64,000 nt of DNA from Coraliomargarita sinensis (GCF_003185655.1 NZ_QHJQ01000001.1:62001-126000); one strand, 5' to 3'; numbered from the stretch's first letter, positions 52,325 to 60,234 are shown. Made by a program: numbers and translations. The notes: a model not told the origin generated them from the sequence alone.

Positions 52325-53685
52325 ACCGTCCGCGAGTACCGTCCTTCGGTTGCCGGCTCGAGATAGGCGTCGAAGCACATCGCGAGATTCCGGATGAAAA
52401 GGCGGCCCCGCTCGGTCACGTCCAGTCCCTCAGCCGTGAAATCGAGCAAGCCGTCGCTGGCGGGCTCCTTGAGCTGGTCCAGAGCACCGGCAAAGTGCTC
52501 CTGGAAATCAATGTCCCACTTCGCCGACATTTGTGCGTAGTTCAGGGAAAGATCACACATCAGGCGCATGATGACATCGGCCCGCAATTTATCTTCGTCG
52601 GTCAGCTCGTAGCCCTTAGCCACCGGCAGACGCCCGGACTCGACCATCGCGCGGTAACTCTCGATGTCCTTTACGTTCTGGCGGTAGCTGTCCGCGCCTT
52701 GCGAGATGCTGGAGATCCCGAAACCGCAGATCTCGACGCCGGCACGCGTGCTGTAGCCTTGGAAGTTCCGCTGCAGTGAGCACTCACGCTGTGCGACGAC
52801 CAACTCGTCATCCGGCAAGGCAAAGTGGTCCATTCCGATATAGACATAGCCCTCGCGGGTCAGCCGTTCGATACAGAGCTTAAGCAGTTCGAGCTTTGTG
52901 CGCGCATCGGGCAGGCCCGCTTTTTCCAGAATTTTCTGCGCCGGCCGCATCCAGGGCACATGCGCGTAGTTAAAGATGGCAAAACGATCCGGCTTCAGCT
53001 CCAGAACCTGATCCAGCGTCTGATCGAAACTCTCCGGGGTCTGCAGCGGCAGCCCGTAAATCAGGTCGATGTTGACGGAGTCAAACCCGTTGGCCCGTAA
53101 TGTTTCCATCGCCGCCACGTTCATTGCCTGCGGCTGCTCCCGATGGATAACCTTTTGCACTTCGGGGTTACTGTCCTGCACACCAAACGATGCACGGGTC
53201 AGGCCCATCCGGGCAAAGGCCTCGACATGCTCGGGGCTCAAACGACGGGGATCCAGCTCCACCGATTTTTCCGCGTCGGGCGTAAATTTGAAATGCTGGT
53301 CAATCATCGCCGCCAGGCGGTCGATTTGCTCGGGCCCGAAAAAGTTGGGCGTGCCCCCGCCGAAGTGTAGTTGAACCGCTTCGCGGTCCGCGCGGTGATG
53401 CCGCGCGAAAAGTTCGAGCTCTTTCTCCAACAAGTCCAGATAGTCGGTCGCCCGATTGCGATCGAGCGTGGGGATCATGTGACAGCCGCAGAACCAGCAG
53501 AGCGTTTCACAAAAGGGCAGATGGAAATAGAGCGATAGCGGCGCCTCGCCGGATTCCACGGAAGTCAGCAGCGGTGCCGGGTCCTGGTACTCACGGAAAT
53601 GATTGGCCGGCGGGTAACTGGTATAGCGCGGCCCCGGCCGGTTGTACTTTTCGATGAGTTGCAAGTCCTGTTCGGAAATCCGCAT
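52321..53685 (-). CDS. hemN: Oxygen-independent coproporphyrinogen III dehydrogenase
   Basis: Radical SAM enzyme of haem synthesis, 454 aa. The radical SAM cluster is PFCETLCWFCGC (Cys59, Cys63, Cys66), with the extra Cys68 of true HemN. RYTSYPPANHF near 20-30 is the HemN N-terminal signature, and the C-terminal HemN domain is present. This distinguishes it from HemW. The start matches the family. An inverted repeat GATCGCCC/GGGCGATC lies just upstream at 53703-53739 and might be regulatory. The stop codon lies in a REP-like element. Confidence 0.95.
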   Translation of the reverse strand: MRISEQDLQLIEKYNRPGPRYTSYPPANHFREYQDPAPLLTSVESGEAPLSLYFHLPFCETLCWFCGCHMIPTLDRNRATDYLDLLEKELELFARHHRADREAVQLHFGGGTPNFFGPEQIDRLAAMIDQHFKFTPDAEKSVELDPRRLSPEHVEAFARMGLTRASFGVQDSNPEVQKVIHREQPQAMNVAAMETLRANGFDSVNIDLIYGLPLQTPESFDQTLDQVLELKPDRFAIFNYAHVPWMRPAQKILEKAGLPDARTKLELLKLCIERLTREGYVYIGMDHFALPDDELVVAQRECSLQRNFQGYSTRAGVEICGFGISSISQGADSYRQNVKDIESYRAMVESGRLPVAKGYELTDEDKLRADVIMRLMCDLSLNYAQMSAKWDIDFQEHFAGALDQLKEPASDGLLDFTAEGLDVTERGRLFIRNLAMCFDAYLEPATEGRYSRTV

Positions 53686-53702
53686 AGCTCAAAAAAAATC
53701 CA

Positions 53703-53739
53703 GATCGCCCCGGCTGTCTATTATTAACCACGGGCGATC
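53703..53739. promoter_or_regulatory. Inverted repeat upstream of hemN
   Basis: GATCGCCC (53703-53710) and GGGCGATC (53732-53739) are perfect 8-bp inverted copies 18 nt upstream of the hemN start. They could be an operator or a leader hairpin. No known site is recognised. Confidence 0.4.
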
Positions 53740-53751
53740 CTACCGCGGCAT

Positions 53752-53779
53752 AAAAAAGGCGGAGCTCTCGCTCCGCCTC
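53752..53779 (-). terminator. Terminator of the entericidin-like gene
   Basis: On the minus strand GGCGGAGC-GAGA-GCTCCGCC is followed by six T. It is 24 nt past the stop codon of the small lipoprotein gene at 53804. Confidence 0.9.
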
Positions 53780-53803
53780 AAATTAAAATTGATGCCCAGC
53801 GGA

Positions 53804-53932
53804 TTAATCGGCCGCCTCTTGCATGCTTTCGCCGGCGTCTTCCAGATCTTCGCCCACGCCGTCGAGCGTGTTACAACCCATGAGTGCCAGAACCGCAGTC
53901 AGTGCAGCGAGTAGTGTCAGATATTTTTTCAT
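53804..53932 (-). CDS. Entericidin-like small lipoprotein
   Basis: 42-aa lipoprotein encoded by a very short gene. MKKYLTLLAALTAVLALMGC is a signal with lipobox ending at Cys20; the mature part begins CNTLDGVGEDLEDAGESM, the entericidin pattern of CNTxxGxGxDxxxxG. Entericidins are small envelope lipoproteins linked in enterobacteria to stress and toxin-antidote behaviour. Here only membership is supported. A strong terminator follows. A second small lipoprotein gene lies 45 bp upstream. Confidence 0.85.
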   Translation of the reverse strand: MKKYLTLLAALTAVLALMGCNTLDGVGEDLEDAGESMQEAAD

Positions 53933-53977
53933 CTATTTTTCTTACTTTTTAGGATGTGTGGATCGTTTCTTTTTCAA

Positions 53978-54133
53978 TTAATCGAGATCATCATCTTCGT
54001 GATCAATCGCGGTTGCGGCACCAGCGCCAGCAGCCGCGCCGGCTAAAAACATGCAGCCGCTCGTGCCGAGTAGACTGAATCCGAGGAGAGCGATAAGAAT
54101 GATGCGGTGGGGTGATGGTTTATTATCTTTCAT
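53978..54133 (-). CDS. Small glycine-rich lipoprotein
   Basis: 51 aa from ATG 54133. Hydrophobic signal IILIALLGFSLL then lipobox GTSGC (Cys27). The mature part is CMFLAGAAAGAGAATAIDHE plus a short acidic end, with a Gly-zipper-like stretch that could insert in a membrane. Not recognised as a named family. It is probably cotranscribed with the entericidin-like gene downstream. Confidence 0.7.
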   Translation of the reverse strand: MKDNKPSPHRIILIALLGFSLLGTSGCMFLAGAAAGAGAATAIDHEDDDLD

Positions 54134-54315
54134 TGGTTTGCGATGGGGCTCGTTGCGATGGGTGAGTGTGATGATGTTACGCGGATGAACCGCGCTTATA
54201 CTTGCTATAAGCATGCGCTCTTATTCGGATCAATGCAAGCGAGTTCCTGAATCCTTCGGCGACCGCGGAACCCTCTTACCGGGAACAGGCCGAGAGCCGA
54301 TTCGCGCCCAACTGA

Positions 54316-55206
54316 TTACACCCAGCCGAGTTCAGGACCGGCAGGCACAATACGGGACGGGTTCAAATCGTCGTGCGTGTAATAGTAATGTCGCTTGATT
54401 TGATTGAAGTTTACCGTCTCCGCTATGCCCGGGGAATGATAAATCTTTTCCAGATAAGTCTGCAGGGCGGGATAATCCGTAATGCGCTTCAGGTTGCATT
54501 TGAAATGACCGAAATAAACCGCATCGAAACGCACCAGAGTACAGAAGAGGCGGTAGTCGGTCTCAACGATGCGGTCGCCGAAGAGATAGGGGCCACCGCC
54601 AGCGAGTCGCCCTTCAAGTTTCTCCAGCGTGTCGAAGAGTTTTCGGAAGGCATCTTCATAAGCGCTCTGGCTCGAAGCGAAGCCGGCTTCGTATACCCCG
54701 TTGTTCACGTTTTCGTAAATTTCCTGACTGAGAGCGGCCTGTTCTGACTTCAGGTCCTCGGGGAAAAGGTCCACCGGACGCTGGGCCAAGGGCTTGAAGA
54801 CCCCGGCCCACATCTCACAGATGTCGTCCTCCGAATTATTGACGATACGCTTGGCCTGCTTATCCCAAAGCACCGGGACAGTGACACGCTCGTCAAAATC
54901 GGGATCGGTCTTCTCATAGGCTTCAGAAAGATAATCGAAGCCCTCGACATCGTCCAGGCCATGTCCCTCCCCCTCCCGAAAGGCCCAGCCCTTTTCGTCG
55001 CGAATGGGATCCACGAAGTTCACGCTGACCACCTCCGCCAGCCCCATCAGATTGCGTGTCAGCCAAGCCCGGTGCGCCCAGGGGCAGGCCTTGCAGACAT
55101 AGAGGTGGTAGCGTCCGGCTTCGGGGGTTTCCACCCAATCGCGGAATTCGTCCGGTTGACGTTCGAAAGAGCCGTCAGCGCCTTCTTCGTTGGGAAATTG
55201 TGCCAT
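54316..55206 (-). CDS. Glutathionyl-hydroquinone reductase (YqjG/ECM4-like GST)
   Basis: Glutathione transferase-fold enzyme that strips glutathione from S-glutathionyl-hydroquinones, 296 aa from ATG 55206. The active-site segment is VCKACPWAHRAWL, and Cys in CPWAHR is the nucleophile. FVDPIRDEKGWAF, TVPVLWDK and NFNQIKRHYY near the end are typical. A REP-like hairpin lies directly upstream. With the pirin and MarR genes just upstream it suggests a quinone or aromatic stress response (inferred; a similar grouping occurs around yqjG and the yhaK pirin in E. coli). Confidence 0.92.
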   Translation of the reverse strand: MAQFPNEEGADGSFERQPDEFRDWVETPEAGRYHLYVCKACPWAHRAWLTRNLMGLAEVVSVNFVDPIRDEKGWAFREGEGHGLDDVEGFDYLSEAYEKTDPDFDERVTVPVLWDKQAKRIVNNSEDDICEMWAGVFKPLAQRPVDLFPEDLKSEQAALSQEIYENVNNGVYEAGFASSQSAYEDAFRKLFDTLEKLEGRLAGGGPYLFGDRIVETDYRLFCTLVRFDAVYFGHFKCNLKRITDYPALQTYLEKIYHSPGIAETVNFNQIKRHYYYTHDDLNPSRIVPAGPELGWV

Positions 55207-55264
55207 GGTGTAGTCGTGTTGATGATTGGTTTGCTTTGAATGGGGAAGGTCCGTTTTTTTCAAC

Positions 55265-55290
55265 GTAGTCGCACCGCTTTAGCTGTGCGA
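55265..55290 (+). repeat. REP-like element, GTAG plus hairpin
   Basis: GTAG (55265-55268), then TCGCACCGC (55269-55277), TTTA, GCTGTGCGA (55282-55290), with one mismatch. It lies between the pirin gene and the hydroquinone reductase gene. Confidence 0.7.
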
Positions 55291-55410
55291 CCCGCATCGG
55301 GCAAGCGGTATCGTTTATACTGAGGGCAGGCGACTCGAGCAGGCTACCTAGGTTTTTCGAGTTATTTTTAATGTGAGCCAACGATGAAACGACAATTATG
55401 AGTGATTCCC

Positions 55411-56139
55411 TTAGCCTGAGGTGATCGGCAAATCGAAGAGCAATATTTTGGAAACGTCTTGCCCGCTCTGCCGAAGTTCAAGTTTGTCGAGGCCCGTCAA
55501 GGCCAGGGAGTCGCCTTCCGATAAAGCTTCCGCTGCCACAGTAATCTTCCCCGCCAATACGAAAAGCCAGAGGCCGCGGTCGACAGACGCGGGACGATAC
55601 TTGATCGAAGCCCCCGCCGTGAGCTGCACGGTCCGCAGTTCCAGATCCTGGCGTATCGCCATGGCACCGTCGCGTCCATCGGACGAGAGGATGAGGCGCC
55701 ACTGGTTTACCTGCTCGCCAATGATCGGCTGGTCGGCATAACGCGGTTCCAATCCCTTTGCACTAGGCTCGATCCATATTTGAAGAAAATGGACCGGTTT
55801 GTCCTTTGACGGGTTGAATTCACTGTGCCGCACCCCACTGCCTGCACTCATGTATTGGAGTTCTCCGGCCTGGATGATGCCTCCGTTGCCCAAACTGTCC
55901 CTATGCTCCAACTCGCCCTCGAGCACGATACTCACTATCTCCATATCTCGGTGAGGATGGGGCGGAAACCCGCCACCGGGTGCCACCCGGTCGTCGTTGA
56001 CCACCCGTAGGGGACCGAAGCCCATGCGTTCCGGATCATAATGGCTGCCAAAGGAAAAACTGTGCCGACTATCGAGCCAGTCGATTCTCGTGTGCATCCG
56101 CTCTGCCGAGCGGGTCAGTTGCTTAATTGGGTTATTCAT
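55411..56139 (-). CDS. Pirin family protein
   Basis: Bicupin of 242 aa; some pirins are quercetin dioxygenases or redox sensors. Metal ligands in FPPHPHRDMEIV and GVRHSEFN of the first cupin are present. WLDSRHSFSFGSHYDP is the usual pirin start. The MarR gene lies 33 bp upstream on the same strand, and the hydroquinone reductase gene follows, so control by MarR and a role in quinone or aromatic metabolism are likely but inferred. Confidence 0.93.
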   Translation of the reverse strand: MNNPIKQLTRSAERMHTRIDWLDSRHSFSFGSHYDPERMGFGPLRVVNDDRVAPGGGFPPHPHRDMEIVSIVLEGELEHRDSLGNGGIIQAGELQYMSAGSGVRHSEFNPSKDKPVHFLQIWIEPSAKGLEPRYADQPIIGEQVNQWRLILSSDGRDGAMAIRQDLELRTVQLTAGASIKYRPASVDRGLWLFVLAGKITVAAEALSEGDSLALTGLDKLELRQSGQDVSKILLFDLPITSG

Positions 56140-56172
56140 CTTGATGTAGAGGTATTAGCTTAAATTCTTGCA

Positions 56173-56622
56173 CTACTGGGTCATTTTCTCCGCGTAGCCG
56201 CCAAGCTTACGGCACAGCTTGGCAAACTGGGCCCGTTCTTCATCGTTAAAGACCTCGAAAAGTTGATCCAGATTAGCTGCGTGTTCGGCAAAAGCCTTCG
56301 TAATGAGCTCACGCCCTGACTCGCTTAAGTGAACCAAAACCACACGCCGATCGAGTTCACTTTTCTCCCGCTTGACCAAGCCCTTCCGCTCCAGCCGATC
56401 CACCGCCGTGGTGATGGAACCACTGGTCAAAAGGACCTTTTCACCGATAGTGTTCACCGGGAGTGAGCCCTTGTGGAGCAGGACTTCCAGCACCGCAAAA
56501 TCCGTCAGGGAGCTGAAGCCCGCATTGTTGATACCAGCCTGGTCATAGCGCATGACCGCATGGGAAGCTTTCCAGAAAAGAAGGAACAGGTGCGTGCCCG
56601 AATGCTGGTAAATCTTAGTCAT
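56173..56622 (-). CDS. MarR-family transcriptional regulator
   Basis: 149 aa from ATG 56622. Winged-helix core with FAVLEVLLHKGSLPVNTIGE, recognition helix GSITTAVDRLERKGLV and the wing KREKSELDRRVVLVHL. It is probably autoregulatory, since a CTTGA-TG-TCAAG palindrome sits 26 bp upstream. The pirin gene follows at 33 bp, so the two are likely an operon. The ligand is unknown; phenolics or quinones are plausible from the neighbours. An in-frame start at 56733 is unlikely. Confidence 0.92.
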   Translation of the reverse strand: MTKIYQHSGTHLFLLFWKASHAVMRYDQAGINNAGFSSLTDFAVLEVLLHKGSLPVNTIGEKVLLTSGSITTAVDRLERKGLVKREKSELDRRVVLVHLSESGRELITKAFAEHAANLDQLFEVFNDEERAQFAKLCRKLGGYAEKMTQ

Positions 56623-56647
56623 GAAATATGTAGAAAAGCACTTTTGT

Positions 56648-56659
56648 CTTGATGTCAAG
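56648..56659. promoter_or_regulatory. Probable MarR operator
   Basis: CTTGA-TG-TCAAG is a perfect 12-nt palindrome 26 bp upstream of the MarR ATG, and it also lies near the start of the divergent sugar isomerase-like gene. It has the size and symmetry of MarR-family sites. Binding is inferred. Confidence 0.55.
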
Positions 56660-56727
56660 CATTCTGCGCTGCGAGGACCTATAATTTGACCTTGCGACAC
56701 AGGAATCAGGTCCGTTATCTCCGTAAG

Positions 56728-57600
56728 ATGCAACTAAGTGGATTTACCGACGAAGCCGGCAAGGACCTGGCGACCCAGATAAAAGCATGTAAGGAACTGG
56801 GCTGGACCCATCTCTCCGCCCGATCCATCGGCGGGACCAACATTCACGAGCTCTCGGAGGATGATTTTAGGCAGGCGGCCGACCAACTGGACGAGGCCGG
56901 CATTCAAGTGGTCGAGTTCGGATCGCTGATTGGCAATTGGGCCAAGCCGATTTCCTCGGATTTCGACATCACGCTGGCCGAGATCGATCGCGCCATTCCC
57001 CGCATGAAGCGGCTGAATACCAATTGCGTCCGCATCATGTCCTATGCCATGGAGCCCTGGGGCGAGAACCAGCAGGACACGGAACGCTTTCGCCGACTGC
57101 GTGAAATTGTAAAACGATTTGAGGGTGCCGGGCTTCAGGCGGTTCACGAGAACTGTCAAAACTACGGCGGCTTTTCCGCCGAGCACACCTTACGTCTGGT
57201 TGAGGAGGTTCCGGGCCTTAAACTGGTCTTTGATACCGGAAACCCGGTCTTTACCCGGGACCGCTCCAAGCCGGAGCCCCACCCCTGGCAGGATGCGCTG
57301 GAATTTTACCGAGCGGTCAAAGCGCATGTCGCGCATGTCCACGTGAAGGACTGCCTGAATCCGCCGGAAGGCAGTACGGAACCGGAAAAATACACCATGC
57401 CGGGCGAAGGTCAGGCCCGGCTTTTGGAAACGCTCAAAGAAATGAAGGCGGACGGCTATAACGGCGGCTTCGCCATCGAGCCGCACGTCGCCACGGTCTT
57501 CCACGTTCAGGACGGCCAGGAGCCCGACTGGCAGCAGTGCTACGACAGCTTTATCGCCTACGGCAAGGCCTTTGAGGCGATGGTGCGATCTCTGGATTAA
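56728..57600 (+). CDS. Sugar phosphate isomerase/epimerase-like TIM-barrel protein
   Basis: Xylose isomerase-like TIM barrel of 290 aa from ATG 56728. Divalent metal ligands are suggested by VHENCQNYGG (Glu), LVFDTGNPVF (Asp), HVHVKDCL (His) and FAIEPHVA (Glu). This family includes 2-keto-myo-inositol dehydratase and epimerases. The substrate cannot be told. It is divergent from the MarR gene and shares its short promoter region. Confidence 0.88.
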   Translation: MQLSGFTDEAGKDLATQIKACKELGWTHLSARSIGGTNIHELSEDDFRQAADQLDEAGIQVVEFGSLIGNWAKPISSDFDITLAEIDRAIPRMKRLNTNCVRIMSYAMEPWGENQQDTERFRRLREIVKRFEGAGLQAVHENCQNYGGFSAEHTLRLVEEVPGLKLVFDTGNPVFTRDRSKPEPHPWQDALEFYRAVKAHVAHVHVKDCLNPPEGSTEPEKYTMPGEGQARLLETLKEMKADGYNGGFAIEPHVATVFHVQDGQEPDWQQCYDSFIAYGKAFEAMVRSLD

Positions 57601-57610
57601 TCCTTGACCC

Positions 57611-57684
57611 GTAGAACAGCCGTCTCGGCTGTTTCGAAGCATACTGAGCCCTCCGAATTAACACAGGCGAGACGCCTGTGCTAC
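57611..57684. repeat. BIME-like pair of inverted REP-like hairpins
   Basis: GTAG (57611) plus AACAGCCG-TCT-CGGCTGTT (57615-57633), 27 nt, then CACAGGCG-AGA-CGCCTGTG (57662-57680) and CTAC (57681-57684). The second unit is the stem family of 43389-43411. It is between two convergent genes. Confidence 0.82.
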
Positions 57685-57693
57685 GGACAAACC

Positions 57694-58440
57694 CTAATCC
57701 GTCATCCGGAAGGTCATGGTGAAACTGTGCCCTTGCCCGGTCGGTGTGGGGCCGGCGGACACGACTTTGCGGAAGGCCGCCAAGACAGACTGGTCGAAGG
57801 CGCTGTTACCGGAGCCCGGCTGCAGGCGGGCATTGGTCACCCGCCCCGTGGCCGAGACATCAAAGACCACTGTGGCCGCGACCCGCACTCCGGCGAGGCT
57901 GGCGGGCTTGGCCCAGGCCGCATCGATGCGGGTGCGCAACTTGGCGCTGTAGGTCCCCAGTGCGGACATCTGTTGTTGCGTGAGTGGTTGTGGGCGGGAA
58001 GCAGACGTCGGCGGATTTGATGGCACCACCAGTTTGGGCACTTCGATCCGGGGCGCTTCAACCGGTTTTCTCTGCTGGACTTGGCGGGGCTTGGGTTCGC
58101 GAATCGGATTCTTTTTCAAGAACTCTTCATAGGAAAGGACCTTGGGCTTGGGTGGGGACGGTGTCCGCGGTGCCGGTTCCGGCGGTGTATCCACGGGCTT
58201 GGGCACTTCCGCGACCTCGGGAACCGACGGCAAGTCCGGCATGGGAATCTCCGGCGCAGGCGGTGTTTCAACCGGTGTTTCAACGGCTTGCTGCTGGGCC
58301 GCCGGAGTGACCATTTCGAAAACGTGCGGCTTCTCCTTGGGCTTCAACGTCTCAATAATCGTGGCGAGAAAAAGTGCGACCAGCACGACGAGATGCAGAA
58401 TCACCGAGGTCCAAAAAGGCTGGTCTTTGGGCAACTTCAT
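57694..58440 (-). CDS. TolA/TonB-type periplasmic energy-transducing protein
   Basis: 248 aa. N-terminal TM anchor (FWTSVILHLVVLVALFLATI), a long Pro/Glu/Val-rich stretch (about 40-120), then a basic segment and a C-terminal domain (about 160-248) with VRVAATVVFDVSATGRVTNA and SFTMTFRMTD, as in TonB/TolA C-terminal domains. Start overlaps the tolR stop as TAATG, so it is translated with the ExbD/TolR-like gene. It would couple proton flow to the outer membrane. TolA is favoured over TonB by its position. Confidence 0.85.
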   Translation of the reverse strand: MKLPKDQPFWTSVILHLVVLVALFLATIIETLKPKEKPHVFEMVTPAAQQQAVETPVETPPAPEIPMPDLPSVPEVAEVPKPVDTPPEPAPRTPSPPKPKVLSYEEFLKKNPIREPKPRQVQQRKPVEAPRIEVPKLVVPSNPPTSASRPQPLTQQQMSALGTYSAKLRTRIDAAWAKPASLAGVRVAATVVFDVSATGRVTNARLQPGSGNSAFDQSVLAAFRKVVSAGPTPTGQGHSFTMTFRMTD

Positions 58441-58853
58441 TATTCAACCTTGGTATCCAAACTGATCTTGGAGAGCTTCCGCTGCTTGATCATATCGATG
58501 ACCGTAATCACTTTCTGGTAGGGCAAGGTGGAGTCCGCACGAATACTGAGCACGGGCGGTGCCGGATCCATGGCCATGGTATCGAGTAGATCACCCAGCT
58601 GCTGTTGACTAACCTGATCCTCGCCCCAGTAGTAAAGACCGGCTTGATTGATGGAAATGCTCTGAAAGTCCTCGCGGTCGTCGGGCTGACTCTTGGCCGC
58701 CTCTACCGGCAGGTTGACTTCGATGGTCTGCTCCAAGAGAGGCGTGGTGATCATGAAGATGATCAGCAAGGCAAAGGCCAGGTCGATCAACGGGGTCACG
58801 TTGATCTCAGTCAGGGCGGAAAGCCGGTCTCTGCGATGAAATTTTCGGGCCAC
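58440..58853 (-). CDS. ExbD/TolR-family proton channel subunit
   Basis: 137 aa. The single N-terminal TM helix carries the key Asp in INVTPLIDLAFALLIIFMIT; the rest is periplasmic, with VLSIRADSTLPYQKVITVID. It begins with GTG at 58853. It lies 39 bp after tolQ and overlaps the next gene by TAATG. Works with the ExbB/TolQ protein and TolA/TonB. TolR vs ExbD cannot be settled by sequence alone. Confidence 0.93.
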   Translation of the reverse strand: MARKFHRRDRLSALTEINVTPLIDLAFALLIIFMITTPLLEQTIEVNLPVEAAKSQPDDREDFQSISINQAGLYYWGEDQVSQQQLGDLLDTMAMDPAPPVLSIRADSTLPYQKVITVIDMIKQRKLSKISLDTKVE

Positions 58854-58859
58854 GCTTAG

Positions 58860-58886
58860 GAGTGAGAGTGAACGTTAAGGTGAGAG
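58860..58886. repeat. Octamer-like repeats between tolQ and tolR
   Basis: On the minus strand the gap reads as degenerate octamers of CACTCTCA type (for example CCACTCTC, GTTCACTC, TCACTCCT), ending 6 bp before the GTG start of the tolR-like gene. Fits the start-proximal array pattern but is weak on its own. Confidence 0.4.
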
Positions 58887-58892
58887 TGGTTT

Positions 58893-59621
58893 CTAATTCG
58901 AAGCGGCTTGTGATTCGAGCTCGATGCGGTCAGCCACGGTACTGGCAAAGTTCTCCAGTTCGACCACCGAGATCTTGGTCTGCTGCAGGAGGTAGTTGTA
59001 ACCAAAGACGGAAGGAATCGCCACCACCAGACCGGCCACGGTCGTGAGCAAAGCACCCGAGACTCCCGGTGCCAGGCTTTGCAAGCTGGCCGAGCCCGCA
59101 CCGGCCATACCGCCAAAGGCATCCATCACACCCCAAACCGTACCGAGCAGGCCGAGGAAAGGCGCCCCGGTCACAATCGAGCCAAGTACGACCATCTTTG
59201 CCTCATAGCGGATAATCTGGTCGGCCACGCCACGCTGCAGCGCGTTTTCCACGTGCCCCATCCGGAGCGTCGCCCGATGCGTGTCGGCCGAACCGACATC
59301 GTCACCATAACGGTAAAACGCCTCGATCGCTTCGCGTACGATGTTGTAATACGGGCCACTACCACGCCCCGGACGTTCGGGGTCGAGCGCAAGCAATTGC
59401 GATTCCTTACTCAGGACACGCTCGTAGCGGCGGTTCTGCGAACGGAGTTTCGAGAGATCCAGATATTTTCCCAGCATCACGGTCCAGGCAATAATACTGC
59501 AGATGCCCAGAATAAAGATGACGACCTTCCCGGCAAAATTGGACTGGGCGAAATAGGTAAACACATTCGGCCCGGAAGCGGCTTGGATCAGAAAAGAATC
59601 TAAGAAAAAGGTAAGGCTCAT
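58893..59621 (-). CDS. ExbB/TolQ-family (MotA-like) proton channel protein
   Basis: 242 aa from ATG 59621; the in-frame ATG 59639 is possible. Three TM helices: near 31-50 (VVIFILGICSIIAWTVMLGK), near 140-165 (GAPFLGLLGTVWGVMDAFGG) and near 180-210 (LLTTVAGLVVAIPSVFGYNY). The Gly-rich LGLLGTVWG is the family hallmark. First gene of tolQ-tolR-tolA. No tolB or pal gene follows. Its start is divergent from arsR. Confidence 0.93.
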   Translation of the reverse strand: MSLTFFLDSFLIQAASGPNVFTYFAQSNFAGKVVIFILGICSIIAWTVMLGKYLDLSKLRSQNRRYERVLSKESQLLALDPERPGRGSGPYYNIVREAIEAFYRYGDDVGSADTHRATLRMGHVENALQRGVADQIIRYEAKMVVLGSIVTGAPFLGLLGTVWGVMDAFGGMAGAGSASLQSLAPGVSGALLTTVAGLVVAIPSVFGYNYLLQQTKISVVELENFASTVADRIELESQAASN

Positions 59622-59709
59622 CGGCTGGAGTATCGTCACGTTAATGGAACAGACAGGAGATAAGCACAGCCGTTCAATATCCCGCCAGAATAAAAATAAA
59701 GAAGTCTCT

Positions 59710-59731
59710 TATATACTATTGACAGTATATA
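59710..59731. promoter_or_regulatory. ArsR operator and promoter
   Basis: TATATACT (59710-59717) and AGTATATA (59724-59731) form a perfect 8-bp inverted repeat around ATTGAC. It overlaps a -35-like TTGACA (59719-59724); -10-like AATATA (59742-59747) lies 17 nt on. The position just before arsR fits autorepression relieved by arsenite. Confidence 0.75.
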
Positions 59732-59752
59732 CTAATTTAAGAATATAAAACC

Positions 59753-60136
59753 ATGCCCGCATCACATCTTCTCAAATGTATGGCCGACCCACAGCGCCTA
59801 CGCATCCTCAATCTTCTGGATGCCGGCCCGCTTTGCGTCTGTCACCTGCAGGAGATTCTGGACGCGCCGCAGGTGAAGATATCCAAGCAGCTCGCCATCC
59901 TGAAACAGGCGGGACTTATCGCGGCCGAACGTGAGGGCACCTGGATGATTTACCGCCTCCGCGAACCCGTCGACGGATTGCTCCATGCCAACCTAACTTA
60001 TCTGCGTGAAGCAGAATGTGAGGAATGCCACGAACTTAAGACCGACCTCAAAGCCCGCGAAAAACTGGTCAAGCAATTGACGAAGCAGCCGTCTGATTGC
60101 CCCTCCCCAGTCTGCGAAACCATCGGCTGCTGTTAA
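59753..60136 (+). CDS. arsR: ArsR-family arsenical-responsive repressor
   Basis: 127-aa winged-helix repressor. The metalloid site is [12 protein letters not shown] (Cys28, Cys30), and the recognition helix is [18 protein letters not shown] long C-terminal tail has further Cys ([17 protein letters not shown]), which could supply the third thiolate or sense other metals. It is the first gene of the arsenic cluster, with a palindromic operator over its promoter. Arsenite release of repression is the expected mode. Confidence 0.93.
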   Translation: MPASHLLKCMADPQRLRILNLLDAGPLCVCHLQEILDAPQVKISKQLAILKQAGLIAAEREGTWMIYRLREPVDGLLHANLTYLREAECEECHELKTDLKAREKLVKQLTKQPSDCPSPVCETIGCC

Positions 60137-60230
60137 TCCGGGATGCGAGAGCCGAGTCGTATGATCCGATAAGTCGCTGCCTACAACAATCAAACCCTAT
60201 CCCGTATCTCGCATCTCAAAAACACTTCAA
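60136..60230. repeat. Heptamer arrays between arsR and the small Cys-rich gene
   Basis: Degenerate TCCGGGA/TGCGAGA-type heptamers run near 60137-60170. A clearer CCCTAT, CCCGTAT, CTCGCAT, CTCAAAA series is at 60204-60230, 4 bp before the ATG at 60235. Confidence 0.65.
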
Positions 60231-60234
60231 AACC

